A DNA stretch of 64,000 bases from JAITMY01 sp031549685 (GCA_031549685.1 JAVBPG010000012.1:31344-95343), one strand, 5' to 3'. Shown: positions 43,900 through 53,618, numbered from the stretch's first letter. The notes: generated by a model not told the origin, from the sequence alone. Numbers and translations: made by a program.

Positions 43900-46800
43900 C
43901 TAAGATGCTCCTCTATTTCTTACCGCGTACTCTGTTGGCAGGCATCCAAAGTATTTTTTGAAGCTGGTGGCAAAGTACGAGGGCGAGTTGAATCCGGCCA
44001 TGTAGCTGATTTCGGTAACCGAGTGCCGTCCTTCCCTAAGCAGCTTGCTGGCGTACTGGAAGCGCACGCGGCGGATGAAGTCGGTGGCCGATTCGCCCGT
44101 AATGGCCTTGAGCTTGAGGTGCAGGTTGGAGCGGCTCATGGCCATGGCGCGGCCAAAGTCATCTACGGTAAAATCGACATTATCAATATTTTGATTTACA
44201 ACATCCAAGGCTTTCTTTAGCAGCTCTTCGTCGAGGGCGTTGAAGGTTACCTTTTCGGGCGCTATCTCTACATTTTGCGCGTACAGCTCGGACATGCGGC
44301 GGCGAGAGCGCAGAATGTTACTTACCTTTGATTCTAATACGCTAAATGAAAAAGGTTTAGGTATGTAGTCGTCGGCGCCTACGGACAGGCCGCTCAGCTG
44401 ATCCTCGACCATGGCCTTGGCCGATAGCATAATAACGGGTATGTGGCAGGTTTTAATGTTTTGCTTCAGGTGCTTGGTTAGCTTTAGCCCGTCCATAACG
44501 GGCATCATGGCGTCGGTAATGACTAAGTCTACCTCGGAGTGGGCCAGCTTTGCGAGCGCCTCCTCGCCGTTTTGCGCCAGCAGCACGTTGAACTTTTCCT
44601 TAAAGCGCTCCTGCAGGTAGTCCGCCATTTCGCGGTTATCCTCCGCTATAAGAATCGTAGACCTTCCCTCTTTTATAATATCTTGATTATCGGTATTATA
44701 TATAGTATTTACCATGTCGGGCGTAATGGAGCTTAGCATTGGCTCGTTGCTGGCCTCGTCCAGCTCGTCGGCGGTGTAAGCTTGCTCCCGCTGGGGCAGG
44801 CGCACGGTAAACTCGCTGCCTTGCCCCGGGCTGCTGCTTACCTCAATGGTGCCGTGGTGGCTTTCCACCAGGCTTTTTACCAGCGATAGGCCTATGCCGG
44901 TGCCGATGTTATCCGGGTTTTTTTGGTAAAAACGGTCGAATATGCGCGCCTGCTCCTCCTTGTCCATGCCGCATCCGGTGTCGGTTACCGACAGGCACAG
45001 CTGCTCGTCCTGCAGCTCGGCCTTAAGGCGTACCATGCCGCCGTTGGCTGTGAACTTAAAGGCGTTTGACAGCAGGTTGAAAAGTATGCGCTCTATGTAG
45101 TGCGCGTCGAACAGGCAGGCTTGCGACTCCAGCTCCGGCGCAATGTCCAGCGTGTAGCCAATGTGCTTTTGACGAGCCAACTCATTGAATGACTTGTAAA
45201 TATCGTTGAGTATTGTGGGGAGGTTTTGCAGCTTGCCGGCGCGCAGCTTAAATACGCCCAATTCGGCGCGTCGGTAGTCGATGAGCTGCTGCACCAGGAG
45301 CAGCATGCGCTGGGCGTTGCTGTAAATGAGCTCCAGGCGTTTTCTGAGCCAACCGTCTTTTACTCCGCTATTTAAAATGTCGCGCAGCGGCGAAATAATA
45401 AGGGTTAGCGGCGTGCGAAACTCGTGCGACATGTTGATAAAAAAGCGCAGCTTCATTTGGTTCATCTCCTCCATTTGCACCCTGTTAATGCGCTCCAGCT
45501 CCAGCTCGCGCTGCATTTTGGAGCGGTTTTTGTAAACGCTGTAGCCCACGTAGGCGCACGCAAGGAATACCGCAATGTAAAGGAAAAACGCCAGGCGGCT
45601 GGCGTACCAGTGCGGCAGCACGGTTATTTGCAGCTGGGTAACCGTATCGGACCACACGCCGTCGTTGTTGGCCACCTTGAGCATAAAGGTGTACGTGCCC
45701 TCCGAAAGGTTGGAGTATGAGGCCGAGTTGCGCTCGCCCGTAAACCAGTCCTTGTCAAATCCTAATAACTTGTATGCGAATATATTGCGTCTTCCTGATA
45801 GGTAGTTGGGCACGGCAAACTCCAAGCTGAAGGATGACTGCGAAGGTTTGAGCGTAATAGCTGATGTTACGCTGATGTGCCGGCTCAGTATCTGGGTCTT
45901 GTCGTCCACGTTTACCGTGTTGTTGAACAGCTTGAGCTGCGTTATTACCGCGGCGGGGGTGTACGGGTTGCTGGTAATTTTGTTGGGCAAAAACGATGTA
46001 AGCCCGTGCGTTCCTCCAAAGTATAATCGTCCCTGCTTGGTTTTGCACGATGCCCCGGGGTTAAACTGGTAGTTGCGAATGCCATCGCTGCTGTAGTAGT
46101 TCGTAAAGGTTTTGCTGTCGGGGGTAAAGCAGCTCAACCCCTGGTTGGTGCTTAGCCACAGGCGCCCAAAGTTGTCCTCCAGAATGCCGTTTATGACATC
46201 GTTGTGCAGGCCGTTTTTTACGGTAAATACGTCAAAATTTTTCTCCTTTTCGTTATACTTGTATAAGCCGGTGGTGGTGCCTATCCACAGGGTATGCCTG
46301 GAGTCTTCGTAAATGGAGCGCACCGTGCCATCGATGGTGTGGTACGGGTCTTGCGGCGAAAAGGTAAAGGATTCCACCCTGTTTTCCTCCAGGTAGTAAA
46401 CTCCCACGCCCTTGTCCGTGCCAATCCACACCTTACGCTTGGAGTCCTCAAACAGCATGAAAATGCGCTTGCTGGGTAGCGTGTTGTTCCACTCATCGCG
46501 CTCAAAAAGCGTGAACTGCTTGCTCTGCTCGTTCATGCGCTGCAGGCCGTTGAGCGTGGCTATCCACAGGGTGTTGCGGCTGTCGCGCAGTATGCTGTAC
46601 ACGTCGTTCGACACCAGGTCGCGAGGCTTGCCGGTGGCGTTGTAGTGCGCTATGGCGCGCGTGGCCGGGTTGAGGTGCATAAGCCCGCCGCCGTGCGTTC
46701 CCATCCAAATGGTCCCGTCGGGGTTGGCGCATAGCGTTATAATGTGGTTGGTGTTAAGCTCATAATCGCCGGTGCTAACCTGCTCGTACGAGGTGTACTT

Positions 46801-47934
46801 TTGCGTTTGGGGGTTGTACGAATTTAACCCATGGTCGTTGGTGCCTATCCACAGCACCTGGTTTTTATCCTCCACTATGGCGTTTACTACGTTGTCGTTA
46901 ATGGTGTTGTTGAGCGGCATGTAGTAAATGTTCTCAAAGTTGTAGTAGAGTGGGTTAAAGTAGTTAACCCCTCCGTAAAACGTTCCTATCCACATGCCGC
47001 CCTGGTTGTCGAGGCACATGGAGCGGATGGAGTTCTGGCTCAACGAGCCGTCCCTAAATCGGTTGGCCTGAATTTGGTAAAAGCCATCCTTTTGCTCATC
47101 GTAAATGCTCAGGCCTTTGATGGTACCTACCCATAGCGCATCGCTGCTGTCAAAGGCCAGGCAACGTACGTAGTTGGAGCTGATGCTGAGCTCGCTACGG
47201 GGCGAGTAGCGGTAGCGTTTTTGCCACTGCGTTTGCGGGTTGAAGCAGTACAGCCCCTGGCCCTCGGTGGCTACCCAAATGCGGGTGTTGTTTTTGGCCG
47301 CAATGGCCATTACATGCGCCTGGCTCAACTCGCCGGCTATGGCCGACACCTCCGATTTGTCGATGTTAATATGGTACAGCCCCTGCGTTGTTCCGACCAG
47401 AAAGTAGCCATCCACCCTGGCTATGCACTTCACGGCAAGCTCGTGGGAGTTGATGTGTACGTACGCCGTAACGGTTTGCGTAGCTTTATCTACCAGCATC
47501 AGCCCCTGCTCGGTGCCCACCAGCAGGTGCACGCTATCGAGCTCGTGCACGCTGTTAACCTGCATATTTTGCAGCGCCGCAATGCGCCTGAAGCAGTCTT
47601 TCTGCGCATCGTAGCGCTGCAGGCCCTGCAGCGTGCCCACCCAGAGCACCTTGCTGGAGTCTATGTACAGGCAGCGTATGGTGTTATCGGCAAGGCTCAG
47701 CGAGTCGCTGTAGTCGTGCTTGTAGGTGGTAATTTGGTAGCCGTTGTAGTAGTTCAGCCCATCGGCTGTGCCAAACCACATAAAGCCTCTGCTGTCTTGC
47801 GCTATGGCGTACACCGTGCTTTGCGATAGGCCATCCTCAATGGAGATATGGCTGAAATTTATGGCCTTCAACGCGCTGCGCGGTATTAGGATGGACAGGA
47901 GCAGGAGTATGGGTATGAGTAAAATGCGCTTCAT
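43900..47934 (-). CDS. Hybrid two-component sensor regulator (HTCS), likely PUL regulator
   Basis: A 1344-residue one-protein signalling system. A signal sequence (1-25) precedes a periplasmic double beta-propeller of Reg_prop repeats (SRGFMWFGTADGLNYY and similar) and a Y_Y_Y domain. A membrane segment follows at about 775-800 (FFLYIAVFLACAYVGYSVY), then a histidine kinase with His837 in MSHEFRTPLTLI and the ATP-binding N, G1 and G2 boxes. A receiver domain has Asp1141 in VITDAMMPVMDG and a C-terminal AraC-type helix-turn-helix (RFQYASKLLREGRHSVTEISYMAGF). Such proteins sense an oligosaccharide in the periplasm and activate PUL promoters. Its separation from the PUL by two genes makes it a candidate regulator, not a proven one. 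Confidence 0.92.
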   Translation of the reverse strand: MKRILLIPILLLLSILIPRSALKAINFSHISIEDGLSQSTVYAIAQDSRGFMWFGTADGLNYYNGYQITTYKHDYSDSLSLADNTIRCLYIDSSKVLWVGTLQGLQRYDAQKDCFRRIAALQNMQVNSVHELDSVHLLVGTEQGLMLVDKATQTVTAYVHINSHELAVKCIARVDGYFLVGTTQGLYHINIDKSEVSAIAGELSQAHVMAIAAKNNTRIWVATEGQGLYCFNPQTQWQKRYRYSPRSELSISSNYVRCLAFDSSDALWVGTIKGLSIYDEQKDGFYQIQANRFRDGSLSQNSIRSMCLDNQGGMWIGTFYGGVNYFNPLYYNFENIYYMPLNNTINDNVVNAIVEDKNQVLWIGTNDHGLNSYNPQTQKYTSYEQVSTGDYELNTNHIITLCANPDGTIWMGTHGGGLMHLNPATRAIAHYNATGKPRDLVSNDVYSILRDSRNTLWIATLNGLQRMNEQSKQFTLFERDEWNNTLPSKRIFMLFEDSKRKVWIGTDKGVGVYYLEENRVESFTFSPQDPYHTIDGTVRSIYEDSRHTLWIGTTTGLYKYNEKEKNFDVFTVKNGLHNDVINGILEDNFGRLWLSTNQGLSCFTPDSKTFTNYYSSDGIRNYQFNPGASCKTKQGRLYFGGTHGLTSFLPNKITSNPYTPAAVITQLKLFNNTVNVDDKTQILSRHISVTSAITLKPSQSSFSLEFAVPNYLSGRRNIFAYKLLGFDKDWFTGERNSASYSNLSEGTYTFMLKVANNDGVWSDTVTQLQITVLPHWYASRLAFFLYIAVFLACAYVGYSVYKNRSKMQRELELERINRVQMEEMNQMKLRFFINMSHEFRTPLTLIISPLRDILNSGVKDGWLRKRLELIYSNAQRMLLLVQQLIDYRRAELGVFKLRAGKLQNLPTILNDIYKSFNELARQKHIGYTLDIAPELESQACLFDAHYIERILFNLLSNAFKFTANGGMVRLKAELQDEQLCLSVTDTGCGMDKEEQARIFDRFYQKNPDNIGTGIGLSLVKSLVESHHGTIEVSSSPGQGSEFTVRLPQREQAYTADELDEASNEPMLSSITPDMVNTIYNTDNQDIIKEGRSTILIAEDNREMADYLQERFKEKFNVLLAQNGEEALAKLAHSEVDLVITDAMMPVMDGLKLTKHLKQNIKTCHIPVIMLSAKAMVEDQLSGLSVGADDYIPKPFSFSVLESKVSNILRSRRRMSELYAQNVEIAPEKVTFNALDEELLKKALDVVNQNIDNVDFTVDDFGRAMAMSRSNLHLKLKAITGESATDFIRRVRFQYASKLLREGRHSVTEISYMAGFNSPSYFATSFKKYFGCLPTEYAVRNRGAS

Positions 47935-48082
47935 GGTAAAATAAGCAAATCAAGTTATTTGCCTGTAAAAGTAGTAAAATATGAAGAATGCTGCTCCAAA
48001 AGCTGCGCGGTGAAGTTATTTTGAGCTTACAAATCAAGCTGTGTTAGTGCAAAATCCATGCTGTTTACCAAATGTTTTTGCT

Positions 48083-48090
48083 TACATTTG
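48083..48090 (+). promoter_or_regulatory. Putative -7 element of the CotH-family gene
   Basis: TACATTTG fits TAnnTTTG, about 58 bases upstream of the start codon, in the divergent gap between the HTCS gene and the CotH-family gene. Confidence 0.45.
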
Positions 48091-48147
48091 CGACGGCTGC
48101 CATCGTAGCGTTACACGTTAACCATTTTTGAGAAAAATATTTATTGC

Positions 48148-50952
48148 ATGTTATATTTTAAAAATTGCCAGTTGCAAACCATTCGGAGCTTGATGGTTTT
48201 GATATTTATGCTTGTAACACTATTGGCCCACGCCGCCGGTACCGGCAGGGTAGTCATCAATGAGTTTATGGCCTTAAACTCCAAGGGGATTCAGGACGAG
48301 GACGGCGAGAATTCCGACTGGATTGAGCTGTACAACCCGGGAGCGTCGGCGGTGAGCTTGAAGGGCTGGAGCCTGACTGATGATGCGTCGAAGTTGGACA
48401 AGTGGGTGTTTCCCGATGTTACCCTCGGCGCGGGAAAGTACATGGTGGTGTTTGCCTCGGGCAAGGATAGAAAAACCCTGAACCCGCGGCTGCACACCAA
48501 CTTTAAGCTGTCCGGCGGCGGTGAGTACCTTGCGATTTTAGAGCCCGGTAAAGTTGTCTCCTACGAGTACGCCCCGAGCTTTCCGGCGCAGCAACCCGAT
48601 GTTTCGTACGGGATTTACGAGGGGCAGCACAGCTACTTCAACACGCCCACGCCGGCGGCAAAAAACACGGTGGCCGGACAAACGCTATCTCCCGTTTTTA
48701 GCGTCGAAAGAGGATTCTTTGAGCAGGCGTTCACGGTGGCGCTATCGGTGGCCGATGCCAGTACCAAGATTTACTACACCACCGACGGCTCCATACCTGG
48801 CGCCGGCAGTAAACTCTACACCGCTCCCATTAGCATAGCCACCACCACGCCGCTAAGCGCGGTGGCCATAAAAGGCGCAGCAAAAAGCCCGACCGTTACC
48901 CACACCTACTTTTTTGTAAAGGACATAGCAAAGCAGCCCAACAACCCCGCCGGCTACCCCGACAGGTGGGGGCACCTTAACTATGCCGTGGCTCCATACG
49001 CCCTCGGTGAGTGCACGCCCGCCGATTACGCCATGGACTCCAACGTGTGCAACCACCCCGACTATAAGAATTTAATCAAGGATGCGTTTCTGGCTATCCC
49101 CACCGTATCCATTGTAACCAACGCCGGGTACATTTTTTCGCACTCCACCGACCCCGATACGGGAGGCATATACATTTACACTGGCGACTCCGGGAATCCT
49201 TCGGCAAACGGAGGAGGCAAGCTGGGCGATGGCTGGGAGCGCCCGGCCTCCATGGAGTTCTACGAGCCGCGCACCGGTAAGCAGCTTCAGGTAAATTGCG
49301 GCCTGCGCCTGCACGGCGGCAACAGCCGCAAGCCCTACAATACCGACAAGCACTCCTTCCGGGTGCACTTTAAAAAGCAGTTCGGGCCCAGTAATCTTTA
49401 CTACGATTTGTTTGAAGATGAAACAGCGTCCGACAAGTTCGGATACCTGGTGTTCAGGGCGGGTTACAACTACAGCTGGATGAAAAATAATGATAAGGAG
49501 CGGGATAGGGCGCAGTACATCTACGACTCTTTTGCAAAGGAGTCGCAGCGCGCCATGGGGCACCTCTCCACGCACGACCGCTTTGTTCACCTTTTTATCA
49601 ACGGTATGTACTGGGGATTGTACGATATTTCGGAAAGAGCCAGGGCTAAGTTTACGGCCGAATACCTGGGCGGCAGCGAGGAGGATTACGATGTAATTGA
49701 CGAGGAGCTTGCCACCAGCGGGCCGTCCGACGGCGATGCCACGGCGTACAACCAAATGTTTGCCCTGGCCCAAGCCGGCCAGTACGATACGCTGGTAGCG
49801 CGCAAGCTGCTGAATATGGAAAATTTCATCGACTACATGCTGGTAAACTTCTACATCGGCAACAACGATTGGGGTAAAAATAACTGGGCTACCGCGCGCA
49901 ACCGCGTCAACCCCGGCAAGGGCTTTCAGTACTTCTGCTGGGATGCGGAAAATACCCTGAATGATATCAACGTAAATAAGCTTACAACCGTAGAGGGGCC
50001 TCTTCGCGCAATGATGTTTGGCAGCACCAGCGGCACCGGTGTTAGCGGAGGTTTGTGCAGCCACAAGGAGTTCAAAATGCTGCTGGCCGACCGCATTCAA
50101 AAGCACTTTTTTGTGGATGGCGCGCTGACCGGGGAGCAGGCCATAGCGCGCTACAAAAAGCTGGCCGATGAAATAGACCTGCCCATTATTCTGGAATCCG
50201 CCCGCTGGGGCGATTACCGCAAAAATACGCTGCCGCACAACGCCACGCGAATACTATACACCCGTAACGATAATTGGATTCCGGTAAAGGACGATTTGCT
50301 GGCCAACTATTTTCCTCAGCGAACAAAAATTGTTTTCGACCAGCTGAGGGATTCGGGGCTTTTTCCCACGGTTGACGCGCCTGTTTTCAGCTCTAAGGGC
50401 GGAGCCTTTGTCGATACCTTTGACATGTCCATAACGGCTACCTCCGGTAAAATTTACTTTACAACCGATGGGACAGACCCAAGAGTGTCGGGGGCCGGTA
50501 CCGTAGCAAGCACCGCATCGCTGTACAGCAAGCCGCTGTCCGTAGAGGGTAGGGGAGTGGTTCAGGCCAGGGCCAAGGCCGGCGATGTGTGGTCGGCGCT
50601 GGCCTCGGTAAGCTTCCGCGATAAGGATGTTGTTATAGACGAACCTGACCCGGATACCGTTCCCGATCCTCAGGATACTACCGGTTACCCTTTGGCAATT
50701 TCCGTGCTGGAAAGCGACCCGCTTGCTTTTTACATCGAAAAAGAGGTTCTCCACTACACGCTGCCGGCAGCCGGAAACGTTACGGCGGAAATATTCAGCA
50801 TGAGCGGCGGTCTTGTTCGGCAAACAGGCAGAGCGTACCAAGCCGCAGGAGCGCACCAAGTAGATTTGAGGAATTTATCGCCGGGCATTTACATCTGCCG
50901 GCTCAAGTGGGATAAAAATATTGTTGTGAGAAAGTTTATGAAGCTTAGGTAG
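48148..50952 (+). CDS. Lamin-tail and CotH-kinase T9SS protein
   Basis: A 934-residue protein. A leader ends near LLAHAAG. Residues about 32-130 are a lamin-tail domain (INEFMALNSKG, DWIELYNPG, GWSLTDD). Next is a chitobiase C-terminal-like domain (IYYTTDGSIPG), then a CotH-kinase-like domain (LRLHGGNSR, FVHLFINGMYWGLYDISER, NNWATARNR, FQYFCWDAE), then a second IYFTTDGTDPR domain. The C-terminus (VEAEIFSMSGG-like, LSPGIYICRLKW) fits a T9SS sorting domain. CotH kinases phosphorylate protein in spore coats; in Bacteroidota this combination is common but its substrate is unknown. No role in the PUL is proven. Confidence 0.82.
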   Translation: MLYFKNCQLQTIRSLMVLIFMLVTLLAHAAGTGRVVINEFMALNSKGIQDEDGENSDWIELYNPGASAVSLKGWSLTDDASKLDKWVFPDVTLGAGKYMVVFASGKDRKTLNPRLHTNFKLSGGGEYLAILEPGKVVSYEYAPSFPAQQPDVSYGIYEGQHSYFNTPTPAAKNTVAGQTLSPVFSVERGFFEQAFTVALSVADASTKIYYTTDGSIPGAGSKLYTAPISIATTTPLSAVAIKGAAKSPTVTHTYFFVKDIAKQPNNPAGYPDRWGHLNYAVAPYALGECTPADYAMDSNVCNHPDYKNLIKDAFLAIPTVSIVTNAGYIFSHSTDPDTGGIYIYTGDSGNPSANGGGKLGDGWERPASMEFYEPRTGKQLQVNCGLRLHGGNSRKPYNTDKHSFRVHFKKQFGPSNLYYDLFEDETASDKFGYLVFRAGYNYSWMKNNDKERDRAQYIYDSFAKESQRAMGHLSTHDRFVHLFINGMYWGLYDISERARAKFTAEYLGGSEEDYDVIDEELATSGPSDGDATAYNQMFALAQAGQYDTLVARKLLNMENFIDYMLVNFYIGNNDWGKNNWATARNRVNPGKGFQYFCWDAENTLNDINVNKLTTVEGPLRAMMFGSTSGTGVSGGLCSHKEFKMLLADRIQKHFFVDGALTGEQAIARYKKLADEIDLPIILESARWGDYRKNTLPHNATRILYTRNDNWIPVKDDLLANYFPQRTKIVFDQLRDSGLFPTVDAPVFSSKGGAFVDTFDMSITATSGKIYFTTDGTDPRVSGAGTVASTASLYSKPLSVEGRGVVQARAKAGDVWSALASVSFRDKDVVIDEPDPDTVPDPQDTTGYPLAISVLESDPLAFYIEKEVLHYTLPAAGNVTAEIFSMSGGLVRQTGRAYQAAGAHQVDLRNLSPGIYICRLKWDKNIVVRKFMKLR

Positions 50953-50981
50953 CGGAGTTTGGTGTTGCTTTTCCTCATGCT

Positions 50982-51007
50982 GTCATTGTGCGCTCGACCC
51001 GCAATCT
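50982..51007. repeat. Degenerate GTCATTGCGGG-family repeat
   Basis: GTCATTGTGCGCTCGACCCG then CAATC is a degenerate copy of the family seen throughout the PUL. Confidence 0.5.
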
Positions 51008-51015
51008 CACGCCTT

Positions 51016-51111
51016 TCCGTTCGGCCACGCTGGGGCATTGGCGAGGTATGCCAACAGGATTAGCCTGTGCTGGTAGAACAACCGAGGCGGAAAGCCCCGG
51101 CCGAACGGGGG
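51016..51111. repeat. Dispersed repeat family A, copy 4
   Basis: Begins TCCGTTCGGCCACGCTGGGG, has AACAGGATTAGCCTGTGC and ends AAAGCCCCGGCCGAACGGGG. It is full length but diverged, with no insert. Confidence 0.75.
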
Positions 51112-51129
51112 AAGCTCTTAGTCTTTGTT

Positions 51130-51240
51130 CCTGTTGTCCTTGCTCTTTAAATCATCAATCGAAAATCAACCCCTGTTGTCCTTGCTCTTTAAGTCCTTGT
51201 TCTTTAAATCGAAAATTATCAATCATCAATCGAAAATCAA
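51130..51240. repeat. Short direct repeats downstream of tex
   Basis: CCTGTTGTCCTTGCTCTTTA occurs at 51130 and again at 51172, and ATCATCAATCGAAAATCAA at 51151 and near 51222. This is low-complexity AT-rich spacer sequence; the last copy reaches the end of tex. Confidence 0.6.
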
Positions 51241-53360
51241 TCACCCTCCTTCATCGACAGCTGTATCCGCTTGCGGGCAATATCCACCTCGGTTACGCGC
51301 ACCTGCACGTGCTGGTGTAGCTTTACCACATCGTTCGGATTGCTCACAAACTTGTCGGCCAGCCGCGATATGTGCACCAGCCCGTCCTGCTTTACGCCCA
51401 CATCAACAAAGGCTCCGAAGCTGGTAATGTTCGTTACAATGCCGGGTAAAACCATGCCTACCTGCAGGTCATCGATGCTGCGCACATCGTTCGAGAATTC
51501 GAATACCTTGGCGGGTTTGCGGGGGTCGAGCCCGGGCCTGGCCAGCTCCTGCATAATGTCGGTGAGGGTGGGGAGCCCCACCTTTTCGCTCACGTATTTC
51601 TGCAGCATAATTTGCTTTCGCAAATCTTCCTTTTGCAGCAGCTCGTTTACCGAGCAGCTCAAGTCCCTTGCCATTTGCTGCACCAGCCCGTAGTTCTCGG
51701 GGTGCACGGCGCTGTTGTCGAGCGGATTTTCGGCGTTGGCAATGCGCAAGAATCCTGCGCACTGCTCAAAGGCTTTCGCCCCTAAGCGCGGCACCTCGTT
51801 GAGGTGCCTGCGCGATGCAAACGCGCCGTTGGCCTTGCGCCACTCCACAATATTTTGCGCCAGCTGCGGCCCCAACCCCGAAACGTAGGTGAGCAAATGC
51901 TTGCTGGCTGTGTTGAGGTTCACGCCCACCTTATTCACGCAGCTCTCCACCGTTTGGTCGAGGCTGCGCTTGAGCATGGCCTGGTCAACATCGTGCTGGT
52001 ACAGGCCTACGCCAATACTTTTGGGGTCGATTTTGATGAGCTCGGCCAGCGGGTCCATCAGGCGCCGGCCGATCGAAACCGCGCCGCGCACCGTTACGTC
52101 GTAGTCGGGGAACTCCTCGCGCGCCACGGGCGATGCGGAGTAGATGGAGGCGCCGTCCTCGCTCACCACAAACACCTGTACGCTGCGGTTGAGCGAAAGA
52201 TTTTTTACAAAAGTTTCGGTTTCACGACCCGCCGTACCGTTGCCAATGGCTATGGCCTCAATTTTATACGCGTCCACCAGCGAGGCCATTTTTTTAGCGG
52301 CGGCGCTCCTGTCGTTTTCGGGCGGATGCGGGTAAATGGTATCATTGTGCTTCAGGTTTCCCTGCGCGTCGAGGCACACCAGCTTGCAGCCCGTGCGGAA
52401 TCCCGGGTCAATGGCCAGCACGTTCTTTTGCCCGAGCGGCGAGGCCAAAAGTAGCTGGCGCAGGTTGTCGGTAAAGTTGGCTATGGCCACCTTATCCGCC
52501 TTTTCCTTGTACAGCGCCGCCACCTCGGTTTCGATGGAGGGTTGCAGCAGGCGCTTGTACCCATCGGCAATGGCGAGCTTTACCTGCCGCGCCGATTCGC
52601 TATCGTTTTTTACAAAAATGCGCTCCAAAATGTCAACGGCTTTCTCGCCTTCGGGGGCAATGCCTACGCGCAAGAAGCCCTCGGCCTCGCCGCGGCGCAT
52701 GGCCAGCAGGCGGTGCGGCGGACACCTGCGCAGCGGCTCGCTCAGCTCAAAGTAGTCCTTATACTTTATGCCGTCGGCCTCCTTATCTTTTACCACCTTT
52801 GAAGAAATGACGGCCTCGCTTTCGAACAAGTTTCTGATGCGGCGGCGCGCCGTTTCGTGCTCGCTTACCCATTCGGCAATAATGTCGCGGGCACCCTCCA
52901 GCGCCTCTTTTGCGGTAGCAACCTGTTCGTTAATAAATTTTTGCACGAACCTTTCGATTGATGTAAAATCTTGTTTTACAAGGTGTTCTGCTAATGGTTC
53001 AAGCCCTTTTTCGCGGGCAATGGTGGCGCGGGTGCGGCGCTTGGGTTTGTAGGGAAGGTAAATATCCTCGAGCTCGTTGAGCACGTAGCACGCCTCAATT
53101 TTTTTGCGCAGCTCATCCGTCAGCTTTCCCTGCTCGTCGATGCTTTTCAGAATGGCCTCCCTGCGCTTTTCGACCTCCTGCAGGCGCGTGGCCTCGTTGA
53201 AAATGGAGGTAACCTGCACCTCGTCTAAGTTGCCCGTGGCCTCCTTGCGGTAGCGGCTAATGAAGGGAATTGTCGCGCCCTCGCTCATCAGCTTAAGCGT
53301 GGCAGCTACCTGCTTGGGCGCTATGCCCAGCGTCGTGGAAATGATGTGCTCGAAGTTCAT
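51237..53360 (-). CDS. tex: Tex-family RNA-binding transcription accessory protein
   Basis: A 707-residue cytoplasmic protein. The N-terminus (GATIPFISRYRKEATGNLDEVQV) and the central RNase H-like domain (LAIDPGFRTGCKLVCLDAQG, AIGNGTAGRETE) are classic Tex. A helix-hairpin-helix part (YVSGLGPQLAQNIVEWRKANGAF) follows, and the C-terminal S1 domain (VGMVLPGIVTNITSFGAFVDVGVKQDGLVH) binds nucleic acid. Tex works in transcription-linked RNA metabolism and stress response. It reads away from the tRNA-His gene upstream, on the same strand. Confidence 0.95.
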   Translation of the reverse strand: MNFEHIISTTLGIAPKQVAATLKLMSEGATIPFISRYRKEATGNLDEVQVTSIFNEATRLQEVEKRREAILKSIDEQGKLTDELRKKIEACYVLNELEDIYLPYKPKRRTRATIAREKGLEPLAEHLVKQDFTSIERFVQKFINEQVATAKEALEGARDIIAEWVSEHETARRRIRNLFESEAVISSKVVKDKEADGIKYKDYFELSEPLRRCPPHRLLAMRRGEAEGFLRVGIAPEGEKAVDILERIFVKNDSESARQVKLAIADGYKRLLQPSIETEVAALYKEKADKVAIANFTDNLRQLLLASPLGQKNVLAIDPGFRTGCKLVCLDAQGNLKHNDTIYPHPPENDRSAAAKKMASLVDAYKIEAIAIGNGTAGRETETFVKNLSLNRSVQVFVVSEDGASIYSASPVAREEFPDYDVTVRGAVSIGRRLMDPLAELIKIDPKSIGVGLYQHDVDQAMLKRSLDQTVESCVNKVGVNLNTASKHLLTYVSGLGPQLAQNIVEWRKANGAFASRRHLNEVPRLGAKAFEQCAGFLRIANAENPLDNSAVHPENYGLVQQMARDLSCSVNELLQKEDLRKQIMLQKYVSEKVGLPTLTDIMQELARPGLDPRKPAKVFEFSNDVRSIDDLQVGMVLPGIVTNITSFGAFVDVGVKQDGLVHISRLADKFVSNPNDVVKLHQHVQVRVTEVDIARKRIQLSMKEGD

Positions 53361-53372
53361 GTTACAAATTTA

Positions 53373-53465
53373 GATAAATGCGCTGCGCGCGATACAAAAG
53401 ATAAAGCGATAAATTTATCATTGCGAAGCAATATTTATCCTTTTATCATGCAGCGCATATTTATC
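53373..53465. repeat. Large imperfect palindrome upstream of tex
   Basis: GATAAATGCGCTGC at 53373 pairs with GCAGCGCATATTTATC at 53450 (two extra bases in the right arm), with further inner pairing and a central ATTGCGAAGCAAT hairpin. It resembles the MITE-like structures at 35575 and 58184 in size and design but has no shared sequence. Confidence 0.65.
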
Positions 53466-53471
53466 ATTAAA

Positions 53472-53500
53472 TAAAAAAAGCCCCACATTGCTGCAGGGCT
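53472..53500 (-). terminator. Rho-independent terminator after tRNA-His
   Basis: On the minus strand AGCCC-TGCAGCAATGTG-GGGCT is followed by TTTTTTTAT, about 15 bases past the tRNA 3' end. Confidence 0.8.
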
Positions 53501-53514
53501 TGCTTTTGGTGTGG

Positions 53515-53589
53515 GGTGGGTGATGGGGATCGAACCCACGACCTTCAGGACCACAATCTGACGCTCTAACCGACTGAGCTACACCCACC
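53515..53589 (-). tRNA. tRNA-His (GUG)
   Basis: On the minus strand the cloverleaf is GTGGGTG/CACCCAC acceptor, GCTC/GAGC D stem, TCAGA TTGTGGT CCTGA anticodon arm with GTG anticodon, and GTGGG TTCGATC CCCAT T arm. The base before the acceptor is G, facing discriminator C73, as needed for the extra G-1 of tRNA-His, and CCA follows at 53512-53514. One oddity is an A31-C39 mismatch at the bottom of the anticodon stem. Confidence 0.96.
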
Positions 53590-53618
53590 ATTTTAAAAGC
53601 GGTTGCAAAGATAGTAAG

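Noticed and set aside
49072..50238. A 388-codon minus-strand frame opposite the CotH-kinase gene
   Set aside because: No recognisable domain; the plus strand carries the lamin-tail and CotH motifs throughout.
48148..50952. CotH-kinase gene as part of the PUL
   Set aside because: It reads away from the locus, has its own promoter and no carbohydrate-active motif other than chitobiase C-terminal-like domains, which are common outside PULs.
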